Assembly (NCBI RefSeq): GCF_009755265.1
Contig: NZ_WPOO01000005.1
Span: 62,001-126,000 of the forward strand
Length of the DNA stretch: 64,000 nucleotides
DNA from: Adlercreutzia rubneri
Lineage (GTDB): Bacteria > Actinomycetota > Coriobacteriia > Coriobacteriales > Eggerthellaceae
Reading direction: 5' to 3'
Position 1 is the stretch's first letter. Every line of letters begins with the position of its first letter. The position numbers were made by a program, and so were the translations under genes. Positions 16,621 to 24,985 of this stretch are shown here, one piece after another. The notes under the pieces are model-generated. The model saw only the letters and a list, made by a program, of their open reading frames with translations. It had not been told where the DNA came from and searched no databases.

Positions 16621-19251
16621 CTACGCCATGGCGACGGTGCGGCAGGGCAGCTCGCAGTCGGCCACGAGCGCCTCGCCCTCGTACTTCTCGAAGTTGCAGT
16701 TGTAATTGTTGTAGCCCGAGGTGCCCATGCCGCTGGTCACCGAGCCGCACAGCACGTTGTCCATACCGGCGACGTCGATGCCGTCGTCCTTGCTGAAATC
16801 GGCCCAGGCCCCATGGGGAAGGCCGACGCAGCCGGGCATGAGCATCTCCACCACCGAGGCCGTGCGCAGCACCGAGCCGTGGGCGCTGTACACCCGCACG
16901 GTATCGCCGTCGGCCACGCCGCGCGCGGCCGCATCGGCGGCGCTCACGAACACCGGCGCCGACCATGCCTCGCGCAGCCACGGCACGTTGTCCATGACGC
17001 CATGGGCACGACGCAGGTAATGGGGGTTGTACACGATGAGCGGGTACTCGCTGGCCGCCCCGCCGATCTGGCGGTCAGCGAACATGCCCTCGCGGCCCTC
17101 GGGGGAGGCAACATAGGTGGGATAGGGCTTGAAGGTACCGGCGGGGCTGTAGCCCATGGAGTTCAGCATGTCGCCCTTGTACTGGCAGTAGATCTCCAGC
17201 TTGCCCGAGGCGCTCTCGCGGGGATTGGCTTCCGGGTCGTCCACGAAGTCCTTGTAGCCGATGTAGGAATAGCCGTCGCCCTCGGCGCGCTTGACCGTGT
17301 AGCAGCCCGCTGAGAGGAAGTCGTCCAGGGCGATGTCGCCCTCCTGGGGCTCAGCGTCCACGCCCCACTTCGCGATATCGTCGGCGGTGATCGTCACCAG
17401 GGGCTTCTCCTCGCCGGCGGCATCCACATAGGTGCACCCGACGATCTGGTTGAAGAACGCCTGCTCCTCGGTGATGGGCCACAGCTCGTCGGGGTCCATG
17501 CCCAAACGCGCGGCGAGCATGCGCCCGATCTCGAACTCGGTCTTGGCCTCCCACAGAGGCTCGGTGACGCGGCTGTAGACGACCACCGTCTCGCGCGAGC
17601 GCTGGTGTCCCGCAAAGCCGCCCACGCGCTCCCATTCCGTGGCGCAGGGCAGCACGATGTCGGCATAGGCCGCGGACGTGTCGAAGGTGTAGGCGAGGTC
17701 GGTGACGAAATCGAGTTTCTGGATGGCCTCCCGCGCATCGCTTAGGCCCACCGCCGTCTGCAACGTGTTGCGCCCCTCGATGTTGAGCCACTTGAACTCA
17801 GTTTCCTTGATGTCCTCGGCGTTGAAGTTCACGCCGTAGGCGGCACCGGTGGAGTTGTAGCGCCCCTCCCGGATGCACTGCCACATGAGCGGCTCGGGCA
17901 TGGTGTCCGCCAGCGCGTTCTTCGTGGCCGGCAGGCCCGTCTCGCCGAACTTCACCAGCGCGGGGCCGCCGGCGCCGGCGTAGGTCTTGTAGGCACCGCC
18001 GCAGGCATGGCCCGACTTGCCCATGTGCCCGCCCATGGCCCCCATGGTCATGAAGAGCTGGGGGATGTTGTCGGCCGAGGCGCAGCGGGCCAAGGCGTAG
18101 TTGTGCATGAGCACGACCTTGTGATCCTTACCGACGGTCTCGGCGAACCAGCGGATGTCCTCTACGGGAGTTCCGCAAATGGCGCTGGCCCATTCGGCCG
18201 TCTTCGGGGTGCCGTCGTAGTCGCCCACCAGGTAGCCGCGGAAGTTCTCCTGCAGGGTGGCGTCGGCGGGCATGTGATCGCCGTCGAAGCCGACGCAGTA
18301 GGTGTTCAGGAAGTCGTAGTCCACCACGTCCTGCTCGATCATCTCGTAGCACACGCCCAGCATGAAGGCCGTATCGGTGCCGGGCAGCACCGGCACCCAG
18401 CGGGCCTCGAAGTACGCTGCCGTGGCGTTGTAAGAGGGCCCGACGTAGACGAACTGCACGCCGGCATCGCGGGCCTCGTTGAAGTTGTTCATGGTGGAGC
18501 CGCCCGAGGACCAGGCGGGGTTGCCGCCCATGATCACGATGGTGTCGGCGTTCTTGTTGTCGAAGCGGTCGTTCAGCTCGCCCAGATCCTGGGAGGGAAG
18601 CCCGAGCGCTACGATGTTGAAGGCGTAGGTTCCGATGGAGCTCGTATCGGAAAGGGAGATGTGGCCGCCGAGCTGGTGGAGAATCTTGCCCACGGCCAAG
18701 GCCTTGGTGCCGATGACGGCCGCAGGGCCGAACTCGCCGTAGATGCGCTCGGCCTCTTGGGCAATGTAGTCGATGGCCTCTTCCCAGCTGATCTGCTCCC
18801 ATTGGTCGCGCCCGCGCAGCTCACCGTGGGCATTGGCACCGCCGCCGGGCTGCCAGCTCTTGCGCTTCATGGGGAACTTCACCCGATCTTCGCCGAAGAC
18901 CTGCTGGGCCCGTGCCCGCCCGCGCGGGCATCCGCGCTGCTGCAGCCACTCGAAGCTGTCCTCATGGGAAGTCTCGCTGCCCTGGCGCACCACTTCGCCG
19001 TCGCGCACGAGCACGCGGTTCACGCAGCGGCCGCCGCAGTTGTCCCAGCATGCTGCAGCAATCCAGATACCCTCGTCCACCGATGTGGCGCCGGCGGTAC
19101 CGGCCAGGCCTTCCTTCGGGGCCGGAGAGCTCGGCGCGCAAGCGACCAGAGACGACAGGGCCCCCGCCGAAACAGCGGCGACGGCACTGCCCTTCAAAAA
19201 CCCGCGACGCGAAAGAGCGCCCGGCTCGAACACGTTCTGAGAATCGTCCAT
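16621..19251 (-). CDS. Tat-exported molybdopterin oxidoreductase (second paralogue)
   Basis: Protein of 876 residues. LSRRGFLKG is the Tat motif and SLVAC a possible lipobox. The N-terminal iron-sulfur ligands lie in CWDNCGGRC and GCPRG. MopB features include MGGNPAW, PVLPGTDTAFMLG and a C-terminal dinucleotide-binding domain (YPLIVYNPHYLRRAHG). It resembles the enzyme at 7929 but differs around the presumed molybdenum-ligand region (ISLSDTSSIGTYAF), so substrate may differ. It is encoded with its own ferredoxin and followed by a haem-sensor two-component system, without chaperone or anchor genes. The substrate is unknown. Confidence 0.9.
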   Translation of the reverse strand: MDDSQNVFEPGALSRRGFLKGSAVAAVSAGALSSLVACAPSSPAPKEGLAGTAGATSVDEGIWIAAACWDNCGGRCVNRVLVRDGEVVRQGSETSHEDSFEWLQQRGCPRGRARAQQVFGEDRVKFPMKRKSWQPGGGANAHGELRGRDQWEQISWEEAIDYIAQEAERIYGEFGPAAVIGTKALAVGKILHQLGGHISLSDTSSIGTYAFNIVALGLPSQDLGELNDRFDNKNADTIVIMGGNPAWSSGGSTMNNFNEARDAGVQFVYVGPSYNATAAYFEARWVPVLPGTDTAFMLGVCYEMIEQDVVDYDFLNTYCVGFDGDHMPADATLQENFRGYLVGDYDGTPKTAEWASAICGTPVEDIRWFAETVGKDHKVVLMHNYALARCASADNIPQLFMTMGAMGGHMGKSGHACGGAYKTYAGAGGPALVKFGETGLPATKNALADTMPEPLMWQCIREGRYNSTGAAYGVNFNAEDIKETEFKWLNIEGRNTLQTAVGLSDAREAIQKLDFVTDLAYTFDTSAAYADIVLPCATEWERVGGFAGHQRSRETVVVYSRVTEPLWEAKTEFEIGRMLAARLGMDPDELWPITEEQAFFNQIVGCTYVDAAGEEKPLVTITADDIAKWGVDAEPQEGDIALDDFLSAGCYTVKRAEGDGYSYIGYKDFVDDPEANPRESASGKLEIYCQYKGDMLNSMGYSPAGTFKPYPTYVASPEGREGMFADRQIGGAASEYPLIVYNPHYLRRAHGVMDNVPWLREAWSAPVFVSAADAAARGVADGDTVRVYSAHGSVLRTASVVEMLMPGCVGLPHGAWADFSKDDGIDVAGMDNVLCGSVTSGMGTSGYNNYNCNFEKYEGEALVADCELPCRTVAMA

Positions 19252-19313
19252 TGCGTCCCCCTACTTTCCTTGCTCGACTCAGCCAAGGCCGCGCCCTGGC
19301 TCTTGCAAGGACA

Positions 19314-19342
19314 AATATACGGAGCGGTTCTGCGGTCAACAA
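19314..19342 (-). promoter_or_regulatory. Weak promoter of the second molybdoenzyme operon
   Basis: On the minus strand TTGTTG (19337-19342), a 17-nt spacer and TATATT (19314-19319). The -35 half is poor, as expected for an activator-dependent promoter, and repeated GGTAA elements lie just upstream. Confidence 0.45.
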
Positions 19343-19353
19343 GATACCATGAA

Positions 19354-19400
19354 GGTAACCGCCCTGGTAATTCAGTAAGGAAGATTACCAGCTGGTAAGG
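19354..19400. promoter_or_regulatory. GGTAA operator cluster, probable response-regulator site
   Basis: Four GGTAA or TTACC units occur within 47 bp, including a perfect inverted repeat CTGGTAAT (19364-19371) / ATTACCAG (19384-19391). Relative to the proposed start they span about -47 to -93, a normal place for an OmpR-family activator. The response regulator at 13486 is the natural candidate. Confidence 0.5.
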
Positions 19401-19403
19401 GTA

Positions 19404-19435
19404 GAAAAAGGGAGCCGGCGCAAAGGCCGACTCCC
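19404..19435 (-). terminator. Terminator of the pyruvate:ferredoxin oxidoreductase gene
   Basis: On the minus strand GGGAG-t-CGGC pairs with GCCG-g-CTCCC and is followed by TTTTT. It lies 30 nt past the stop codon and overlaps the far end of the GGTAA operator region. Confidence 0.85.
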
Positions 19436-19464
19436 TTCGGGTGAGGCGATCTGTCCGCGAGCAC

Positions 19465-22400
19465 CTACTCGGCGGCGTAGAGGTCCTTGAGCTTCTGCAG
19501 ATGCGACCAGCGGGCCATGGCGGCCTGCTCGTTCTCGGCGAACAGCTCCTCGGCGCGCTCGGGGAACTCGCGGGTCAGGCGGCTGTAGCGGGCCTCGTTC
19601 ATGAGGAAGTTCTGGTACTCGCCCTCAGCCGGATCCTTCGAGTCGATGACGAGCTTCTTGCCCGGAGCGCCCTCAGGGTTGAAGCGCAGCAGGTTCCAGT
19701 AGCCGCAGTCGACGGCCTTCTTCATCTCGGTCTGGCAGTTGGTCATGCCGCCCTTGATGGAGTGCATCTCGCAGGGGCTGTAGCCGATGATGAGCGAGGG
19801 GCCCGGATAGGCCTCGGCCTCGGTGATGGCCTTGATGGTCTGGTTGAGGTTGGCGCCCATGGCCACCTGGGCCACGTACACGTAGCCGTAAGTCATGGCG
19901 ATCTCGGCCAGAGACTTCTTCTTCACGTCCTTGCCGGCGGCGGCGAACTGCGCCACCTGGCCGAGGTTGGAGGCCTTCGAGGCCTGGCCGCCGGTGTTGG
20001 AGTACACCTCGGTGTCGAACACGAACACGTTCACGTCCTTGCCGGAGGCGAGCACATGGTCGAGTCCGCCGTAGCCGATGTCGTAGGCCCAGCCGTCGCC
20101 GCCGAAGATCCACACGGACTTCTTGGTCAGGTATTCCTTGTTGGCCAGGATGCCGGCCGCCAGCTCGGCCACCTCGCCGGTACCCTCGGCCGCCGCCGAA
20201 AGGGCCGCCACATAGGCCTCCGCCGCCGCCTTGGAGGCCTCGGCGTCGGCACGGGCCTCGAGCCACGCGCGGGCCGCGTCGGCCAGATCCCCGGCCGCAC
20301 CGCCGCACTCGATGAGCGCCTCGGAATCAACGACGACCTTGTCCTGCACGGCCTCGTAGCCGAGCAGCATGCCCATGCCGTGCTCGGCGTTGTCCTCGAA
20401 CAGCGAGTTCGACCAGGCCGGGCCGTGGCCGTCGGCGTTCACCGTGTAGGGCGACGTCGCTGCCGGACCGCCCCAGATGGAGGAGCAACCCGTCGCGTTG
20501 GCGATGTACATGCGATCGCCGAACAGCTGGGTGACCAGACGGGCATAGGAGGTCTGAGCGCAGCCGGCGCAGGAGCCGGAGAACTCGAGCAGGGGCTGCT
20601 TGAACTGGCTGGCCTTCACCGACGTGCCCTCGAGCTCGGGCTTGCGGGCGACCTTGCTCACGCAGTAATCGAACACCGGCTGCTCGTCGAGCGTATCGGC
20701 GATGGGCTTCATAGTGAGCGAGTCGGTCGGGCACTGGATGACGCACAGGCCGCACCCCATGCAGTCGAGCGGCGAGACGGCAAGCACGTACTGCATGTCA
20801 GCGCCCACCTTGCCCTTGACGGGAACATGCTTGGTCTGAGCCGGGGCCGCCGCCAGCTCCTCGTCGGTCAGCGCGAAGGGACGAATGGTGGCGTGCGGGC
20901 ACACGAACGCGCACTGGTTGCACTGGATGCATGTGTCGGGCGTCCACTCGGGCACCGACACGGCCACGCCGCGCTTCTCGAAGGCCGCGGCGCCCAGCGG
21001 GAACTGGCCGTCTTCGTAGCCGACGAACGCGGACACGGGCAGGGAGTCGCCGTCCATGCGGCCCACGGGGAACATGATGTTCTCCACGAGCGAGACCGTC
21101 TCGGGACGGCCCTCGATGCCGGAAGCCTTCGGCGCATCCTCGGCCGTCTTCCACGCCTCGGGCACCTCCACCTGCACGAAGGCGGTGGCACCGGCGTCGA
21201 TGGCCTTGTGGTTCATGTCCACGATGTCCTGGCCCTTCTTGGCGTAGGACTTCGTGGCGGCATCCTTCATGTACTGGATGGCCTCCTCCTGCGGCATGAC
21301 CTTCGCCAAGGTGAAGAAGGCGGACTGCAGGATGGTATTGGTGCGCTTGCCCATGCCGATCTCGATGGCCAGGTCGATGGCGTTGATGAGGTAGAGCTTG
21401 ATATCGTTCTCGGCGATGTAGCGCTTGGCCGCGGCCGACAGGTGCTCCTCCAGCTCCTCTGCCGTCCACTGGCAGTTGATGAGCAGGGCACCGCCGGGCT
21501 TCACGTCGCGCACAATCGGGAAGTCCTTGGTGATGTAGGAGGGGTTGTGGCAGGCCACGAAGTCGGCCTTGTTCACATAGTAGGGGCTGCGGATGGGGCT
21601 GTCGCCGAAGCGCAGGTGCGAGATGGTCACGCCGCCGGTCTTCTTCGAGTCGTACTGGAAGTAGGCCTGAACGTACTTGTCGGTGTGGTCGCCGATGATC
21701 TTGATGGAGTTCTTGTTCGCGCCCACGGTGCCGTCGCCGCCGAGGCCCCAGAACTTGCACTCGATGGTGCCAGGAGCGGCAGTGTTGGGGGCGGGAACCT
21801 CAGGCAGCGACAGGTTCGTCACGTCGTCGACGATGCCGATGGTGAACTGGCGGCGCGGCTCGTCCTTCTCAAGCTCGGTGTACACGGCGAACACGGAGGA
21901 CGGCGGGGTGTCCTTGGAACCGAGGCCGTAGCGGCCGCCGATGACGGTGATGCCGTCGCGGCCCTCAACGGACAGCGCGTTCACGACATCCATGTACAGC
22001 GGCTCGCCAATGGAACCGGGCTCCTTGGTGCGGTCGAGCACGGCGATCTTCTTCACCGTCTCGGGCAGAGCGGCCACGAACTTCTCGGTGACGAAGGGGC
22101 GGTACAGGCGCACCTTCACGAGGCCCACCTTCTCGCCGTTGGCGTTGAGGTAGTCGATGACCTCCTCGGCCACGTCGCAAATGGAGCCCATAGCCACGAT
22201 GACGCGGTCGGCGTCCGGGGCGCCGTAGTAGTTGAACAGCTGGTAGTTGGTGCCCAGCTTCGCGTTCACCTTCTCCATGTACTCCTCCACCACGGCCGGC
22301 AGGTCGTTGTAGATGGAGTTGCAGGACTCGCGGTGCTGGAAGAAGATGTCGCCGTTCTCGTGGGAGCCGCGCATGGCCGGGCGCTCCGGGTTCAGGGAGT

Positions 22401-23016
22401 GCTCGCGGAAGGCGCGCACGGCATCCATGTCGCACATCTCGGCCAGATCGTCGTAGTCCCACACCTGGATCTTCTGGATCTCGTGGGAGGTGCGGAAGCC
22501 GTCGAAGAAGTTCAGGAAGGGAACGCGGCCCTTGATGGCGGCCAGGTGCGCCACGGCGGACAGATCCATGACCTCCTGCACGTTGCCCTCGGCGAGCATC
22601 GCGAAACCGGTCTGGCGGCAGGCCATGACGTCGGAATGGTCGCCGAAGATGTTGAGCGCCTGGGTGGAGACGGTACGGGCCGACACATGGAAGACGGTCG
22701 GCAGCTGCTCGGCGGCGATCTTGTACATGTTGGGGATCATGAGGAGCAGGCCCTGGCTGGCCGTGTAGGTGGTGGTCAGCGCGCCGGTGGCCAGAGAGCC
22801 GTGAACCGCGCCGGCCGCGCCGCCCTCGGACTGCATCTCGCACACCTTCACCGTGGTGCCGAAGATGTTCTTGCGGCCCTGGGCGGCCCAGATGTCGACG
22901 AAGTCGGCCATGGGGCTGGAAGGCGTGATCGGGTAGATGCCGGCAACTTCCGTGAACGCATACGAGACATGCGCTGCGGCGTTGTTGCCGTCCATCGACT
23001 TGAGTTCTCTCGTCAT
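19465..23016 (-). CDS. nifJ: Pyruvate:ferredoxin (flavodoxin) oxidoreductase, single-chain
   Basis: Protein of 1183 residues, the normal length of fused PFOR. The start at MTRELKSMDGNNAAAH follows AAGGAGAGG; a 20-residue upstream extension is discarded. The order is: N-terminal domain with YPITPSSPMAD, a central domain, a two-cluster ferredoxin domain (CIQCNQCAFVC and CMGCGLCVIQC), then the thiamine diphosphate domain with GSCAGCAQTSY, NATGCSS and GDGWAYDIGYGG. It converts pyruvate and CoA to acetyl-CoA, CO2 and reduced ferredoxin. As an oxygen-sensitive enzyme it marks anaerobic metabolism. It stands as a single-gene unit with its own terminator. Confidence 0.96.
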   Translation of the reverse strand: MTRELKSMDGNNAAAHVSYAFTEVAGIYPITPSSPMADFVDIWAAQGRKNIFGTTVKVCEMQSEGGAAGAVHGSLATGALTTTYTASQGLLLMIPNMYKIAAEQLPTVFHVSARTVSTQALNIFGDHSDVMACRQTGFAMLAEGNVQEVMDLSAVAHLAAIKGRVPFLNFFDGFRTSHEIQKIQVWDYDDLAEMCDMDAVRAFREHSLNPERPAMRGSHENGDIFFQHRESCNSIYNDLPAVVEEYMEKVNAKLGTNYQLFNYYGAPDADRVIVAMGSICDVAEEVIDYLNANGEKVGLVKVRLYRPFVTEKFVAALPETVKKIAVLDRTKEPGSIGEPLYMDVVNALSVEGRDGITVIGGRYGLGSKDTPPSSVFAVYTELEKDEPRRQFTIGIVDDVTNLSLPEVPAPNTAAPGTIECKFWGLGGDGTVGANKNSIKIIGDHTDKYVQAYFQYDSKKTGGVTISHLRFGDSPIRSPYYVNKADFVACHNPSYITKDFPIVRDVKPGGALLINCQWTAEELEEHLSAAAKRYIAENDIKLYLINAIDLAIEIGMGKRTNTILQSAFFTLAKVMPQEEAIQYMKDAATKSYAKKGQDIVDMNHKAIDAGATAFVQVEVPEAWKTAEDAPKASGIEGRPETVSLVENIMFPVGRMDGDSLPVSAFVGYEDGQFPLGAAAFEKRGVAVSVPEWTPDTCIQCNQCAFVCPHATIRPFALTDEELAAAPAQTKHVPVKGKVGADMQYVLAVSPLDCMGCGLCVIQCPTDSLTMKPIADTLDEQPVFDYCVSKVARKPELEGTSVKASQFKQPLLEFSGSCAGCAQTSYARLVTQLFGDRMYIANATGCSSIWGGPAATSPYTVNADGHGPAWSNSLFEDNAEHGMGMLLGYEAVQDKVVVDSEALIECGGAAGDLADAARAWLEARADAEASKAAAEAYVAALSAAAEGTGEVAELAAGILANKEYLTKKSVWIFGGDGWAYDIGYGGLDHVLASGKDVNVFVFDTEVYSNTGGQASKASNLGQVAQFAAAGKDVKKKSLAEIAMTYGYVYVAQVAMGANLNQTIKAITEAEAYPGPSLIIGYSPCEMHSIKGGMTNCQTEMKKAVDCGYWNLLRFNPEGAPGKKLVIDSKDPAEGEYQNFLMNEARYSRLTREFPERAEELFAENEQAAMARWSHLQKLKDLYAAE

Positions 23017-23297
23017 GTTCCTCTCCTTTGCATCTGGCCCGCACGGAATCGGCCGGCTTGCGGCCTCGTCGCTCAACGCGCGGGTGGTACTGTCGCGGAG
23101 AGGTCGGAGGGACGAAGCGCGTCCGACGATGCGGGTCGGATTTGCTCTGCGAACAGAAATACCTGTCCGATATTAGCAGCCCGCGTTCGCTGACGCGCCG
23201 TCAATGCCCCCGCGCGCCGCGCTAGGCTTATCCCCGTCGGTCGGCGGGGCACCTGCAGCTTTGTCATGGGCTTTCTTCGAGCTGCTCCAACTTTCTA

Positions 23298-23303
23298 TAT
23301 AAT
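23298..23303 (+). promoter_or_regulatory. -10 element of the substrate-binding protein gene
   Basis: A perfect TATAAT lies about 32 nt before the ATG at 23336, with AAGGAG as ribosome site. No convincing -35 is found at 16-18 nt. Confidence 0.45.
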
Positions 23304-23335
23304 AGGCTGCGGAAAACGAAGAAGGAGCCTTTACG

Positions 23336-24985
23336 ATGCTGAACTTCCCCCTCACGCGGCGGGCCTTTGTGGCTGGGACGGCGGCGACGGCGCTGGCGTT
23401 GGCCGGCTGCTCGGTGGAGCAGCCCATCGAGCCCGGGCCCGCGCCGGCAGATCCGGCCGACGACAATGCCCCCACCGAACCCGTGGCCGCGCAGAGCGGC
23501 GTGGCCCGCACGCTCACGGCCGCCGTGGCCTACGAGGGGAGCGATCCGAACCCCATTGGCACGAGCTCCGGCGTCTTCCTCGCGGCCGGCTGGCACGTCT
23601 TCGAGGGGCTCTACGAGCTGAACATGCACACCTATCGGGCCGAGTGCGGCCTGGCAGCCGACGCGCCCGTTCAGATAGACGACTTGGAATACGAGGTGAC
23701 CCTACGCGAGGACACCGTCTTCTCCGACGGCTCGCCGCTCACCTCCGCCGATGTCGTGAACGCCTTCGAGCGCAACGGCGAAAGCGACCTTTACGGCGCG
23801 TTCCTCTCGTTCATCACGGCAGTGTCGGCCCCCGACGAACGCACGGTGCGCTTCAAGCTGAACGCCCCCATGGGATCGGTGCTGCAGGAGCGCCTGGCCC
23901 TCGTCCGGGTGTTCCCGGCAACGCTCACCGACGAGGAGCTGGCAAGCAAACCCGTCGGCTCGGGTCCGTGGTGCTACGAGACCATCAACGCCGCCGACGG
24001 GGGCCGCATCTCCTTCACGGCGAACCACCGCTACACCGGCCCCTGGCCAGCCACCTGCGAGCGCATGGAATGGTCGGTGCTGCTGGACGATACGCGCCGC
24101 ACCGACGAGCTTATCGACAAAGACGTCATGGTCATGGTCATGGAGGCCGCCCCAGTCGTGCGCGCCGAGGAGCTGGCCGATGCGGGGGCCACGGTGGAAT
24201 GGGTGCCCGGGTTCAACCTCCCCTTCCTCATGTTCAACTGCGAGAAGCCGCCCTTCGACGACGTGCGCGTGCGCCAGGCGCTGCTGTACGCCATCGACGT
24301 CGACTCGCTCATCGGCACGTATATGGCGGGCCACGCGCGGGCGGCCACGTCCCTTCTGCCCGATTACTTCCGGCATTACCACCGCGCGGCCACGGTCTAC
24401 AGCTACGACCCTGAGAAAGCGCGCAAGCTTCTGGCCGAGGCCGGCGTCGACGAGCTGGCGCTGACCCTGCGCGCGAACGACAACTGGGTGAGCACGCTCG
24501 CCCCCGCCATCGCAGAGGACTGGAAGGCCGTGGGCGTCACCGCCGAGGTGGTGCTCCTGGACACGACAGCCCTGTTTGCGGACCTATCCACGGAACCGGA
24601 GCCGGGCACGCTTCTGCCCTTCGACGTCGTGCTCTCCCCCGGCGACCCGTCGTGCTTCGGAAACGACGCCGACCTCATCATCAGCTGGTGGTACGGCGAC
24701 AACGTATGGACGCGCGCCCGCAGCCGCTGGGCCACAACGCCGGCCTTCGCGGAGGTGGCAGAACTTCTGGCCGAGGCGCGGTCGAAGACCTCCGAGGACG
24801 AGCAGCAGCCCCTGTGGAACCAATGCTTCGACATCATCGCCGCCGAGGTGCCCCTCTACCCGCTGTTCCACCGCGAGACGGCCACGGCCTGGTGGACGGC
24901 CCAGCTGGACGACTACGACCCCATCTCGGCCACGGGACTCAACTTCCTCGGCACGACGCCCATGCGCGACGCCGATCCCATTTAG
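23336..24985 (+). CDS. Peptide/nickel-type ABC substrate-binding lipoprotein (SBP_bac_5)
   Basis: Protein of 549 residues. LTRRAFVAG gives a Tat-like motif, and LALAGC a lipobox with Cys near residue 23, so it is likely a membrane-anchored binding protein. Family features include the LREDTVFSDGSPLTSADVVNAFER segment and the DVRVRQALLYAIDVDSLI segment. Ligands of this family are oligopeptides or nickel complexes. No permease or ATPase gene is adjacent, so it is an orphan in this window. It ends tail-to-tail with, and overlaps by 4 nt, the membrane protein gene on the other strand. Confidence 0.9.
   Translation: MLNFPLTRRAFVAGTAATALALAGCSVEQPIEPGPAPADPADDNAPTEPVAAQSGVARTLTAAVAYEGSDPNPIGTSSGVFLAAGWHVFEGLYELNMHTYRAECGLAADAPVQIDDLEYEVTLREDTVFSDGSPLTSADVVNAFERNGESDLYGAFLSFITAVSAPDERTVRFKLNAPMGSVLQERLALVRVFPATLTDEELASKPVGSGPWCYETINAADGGRISFTANHRYTGPWPATCERMEWSVLLDDTRRTDELIDKDVMVMVMEAAPVVRAEELADAGATVEWVPGFNLPFLMFNCEKPPFDDVRVRQALLYAIDVDSLIGTYMAGHARAATSLLPDYFRHYHRAATVYSYDPEKARKLLAEAGVDELALTLRANDNWVSTLAPAIAEDWKAVGVTAEVVLLDTTALFADLSTEPEPGTLLPFDVVLSPGDPSCFGNDADLIISWWYGDNVWTRARSRWATTPAFAEVAELLAEARSKTSEDEQQPLWNQCFDIIAAEVPLYPLFHRETATAWWTAQLDDYDPISATGLNFLGTTPMRDADPI

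Noticed and set aside
19441..23193. A 1250-codon plus-strand frame opposite pyruvate:ferredoxin oxidoreductase.
   Set aside because: It is low-complexity His/Gly/Leu/Val sequence with no domain; the opposite strand encodes a full-length enzyme.
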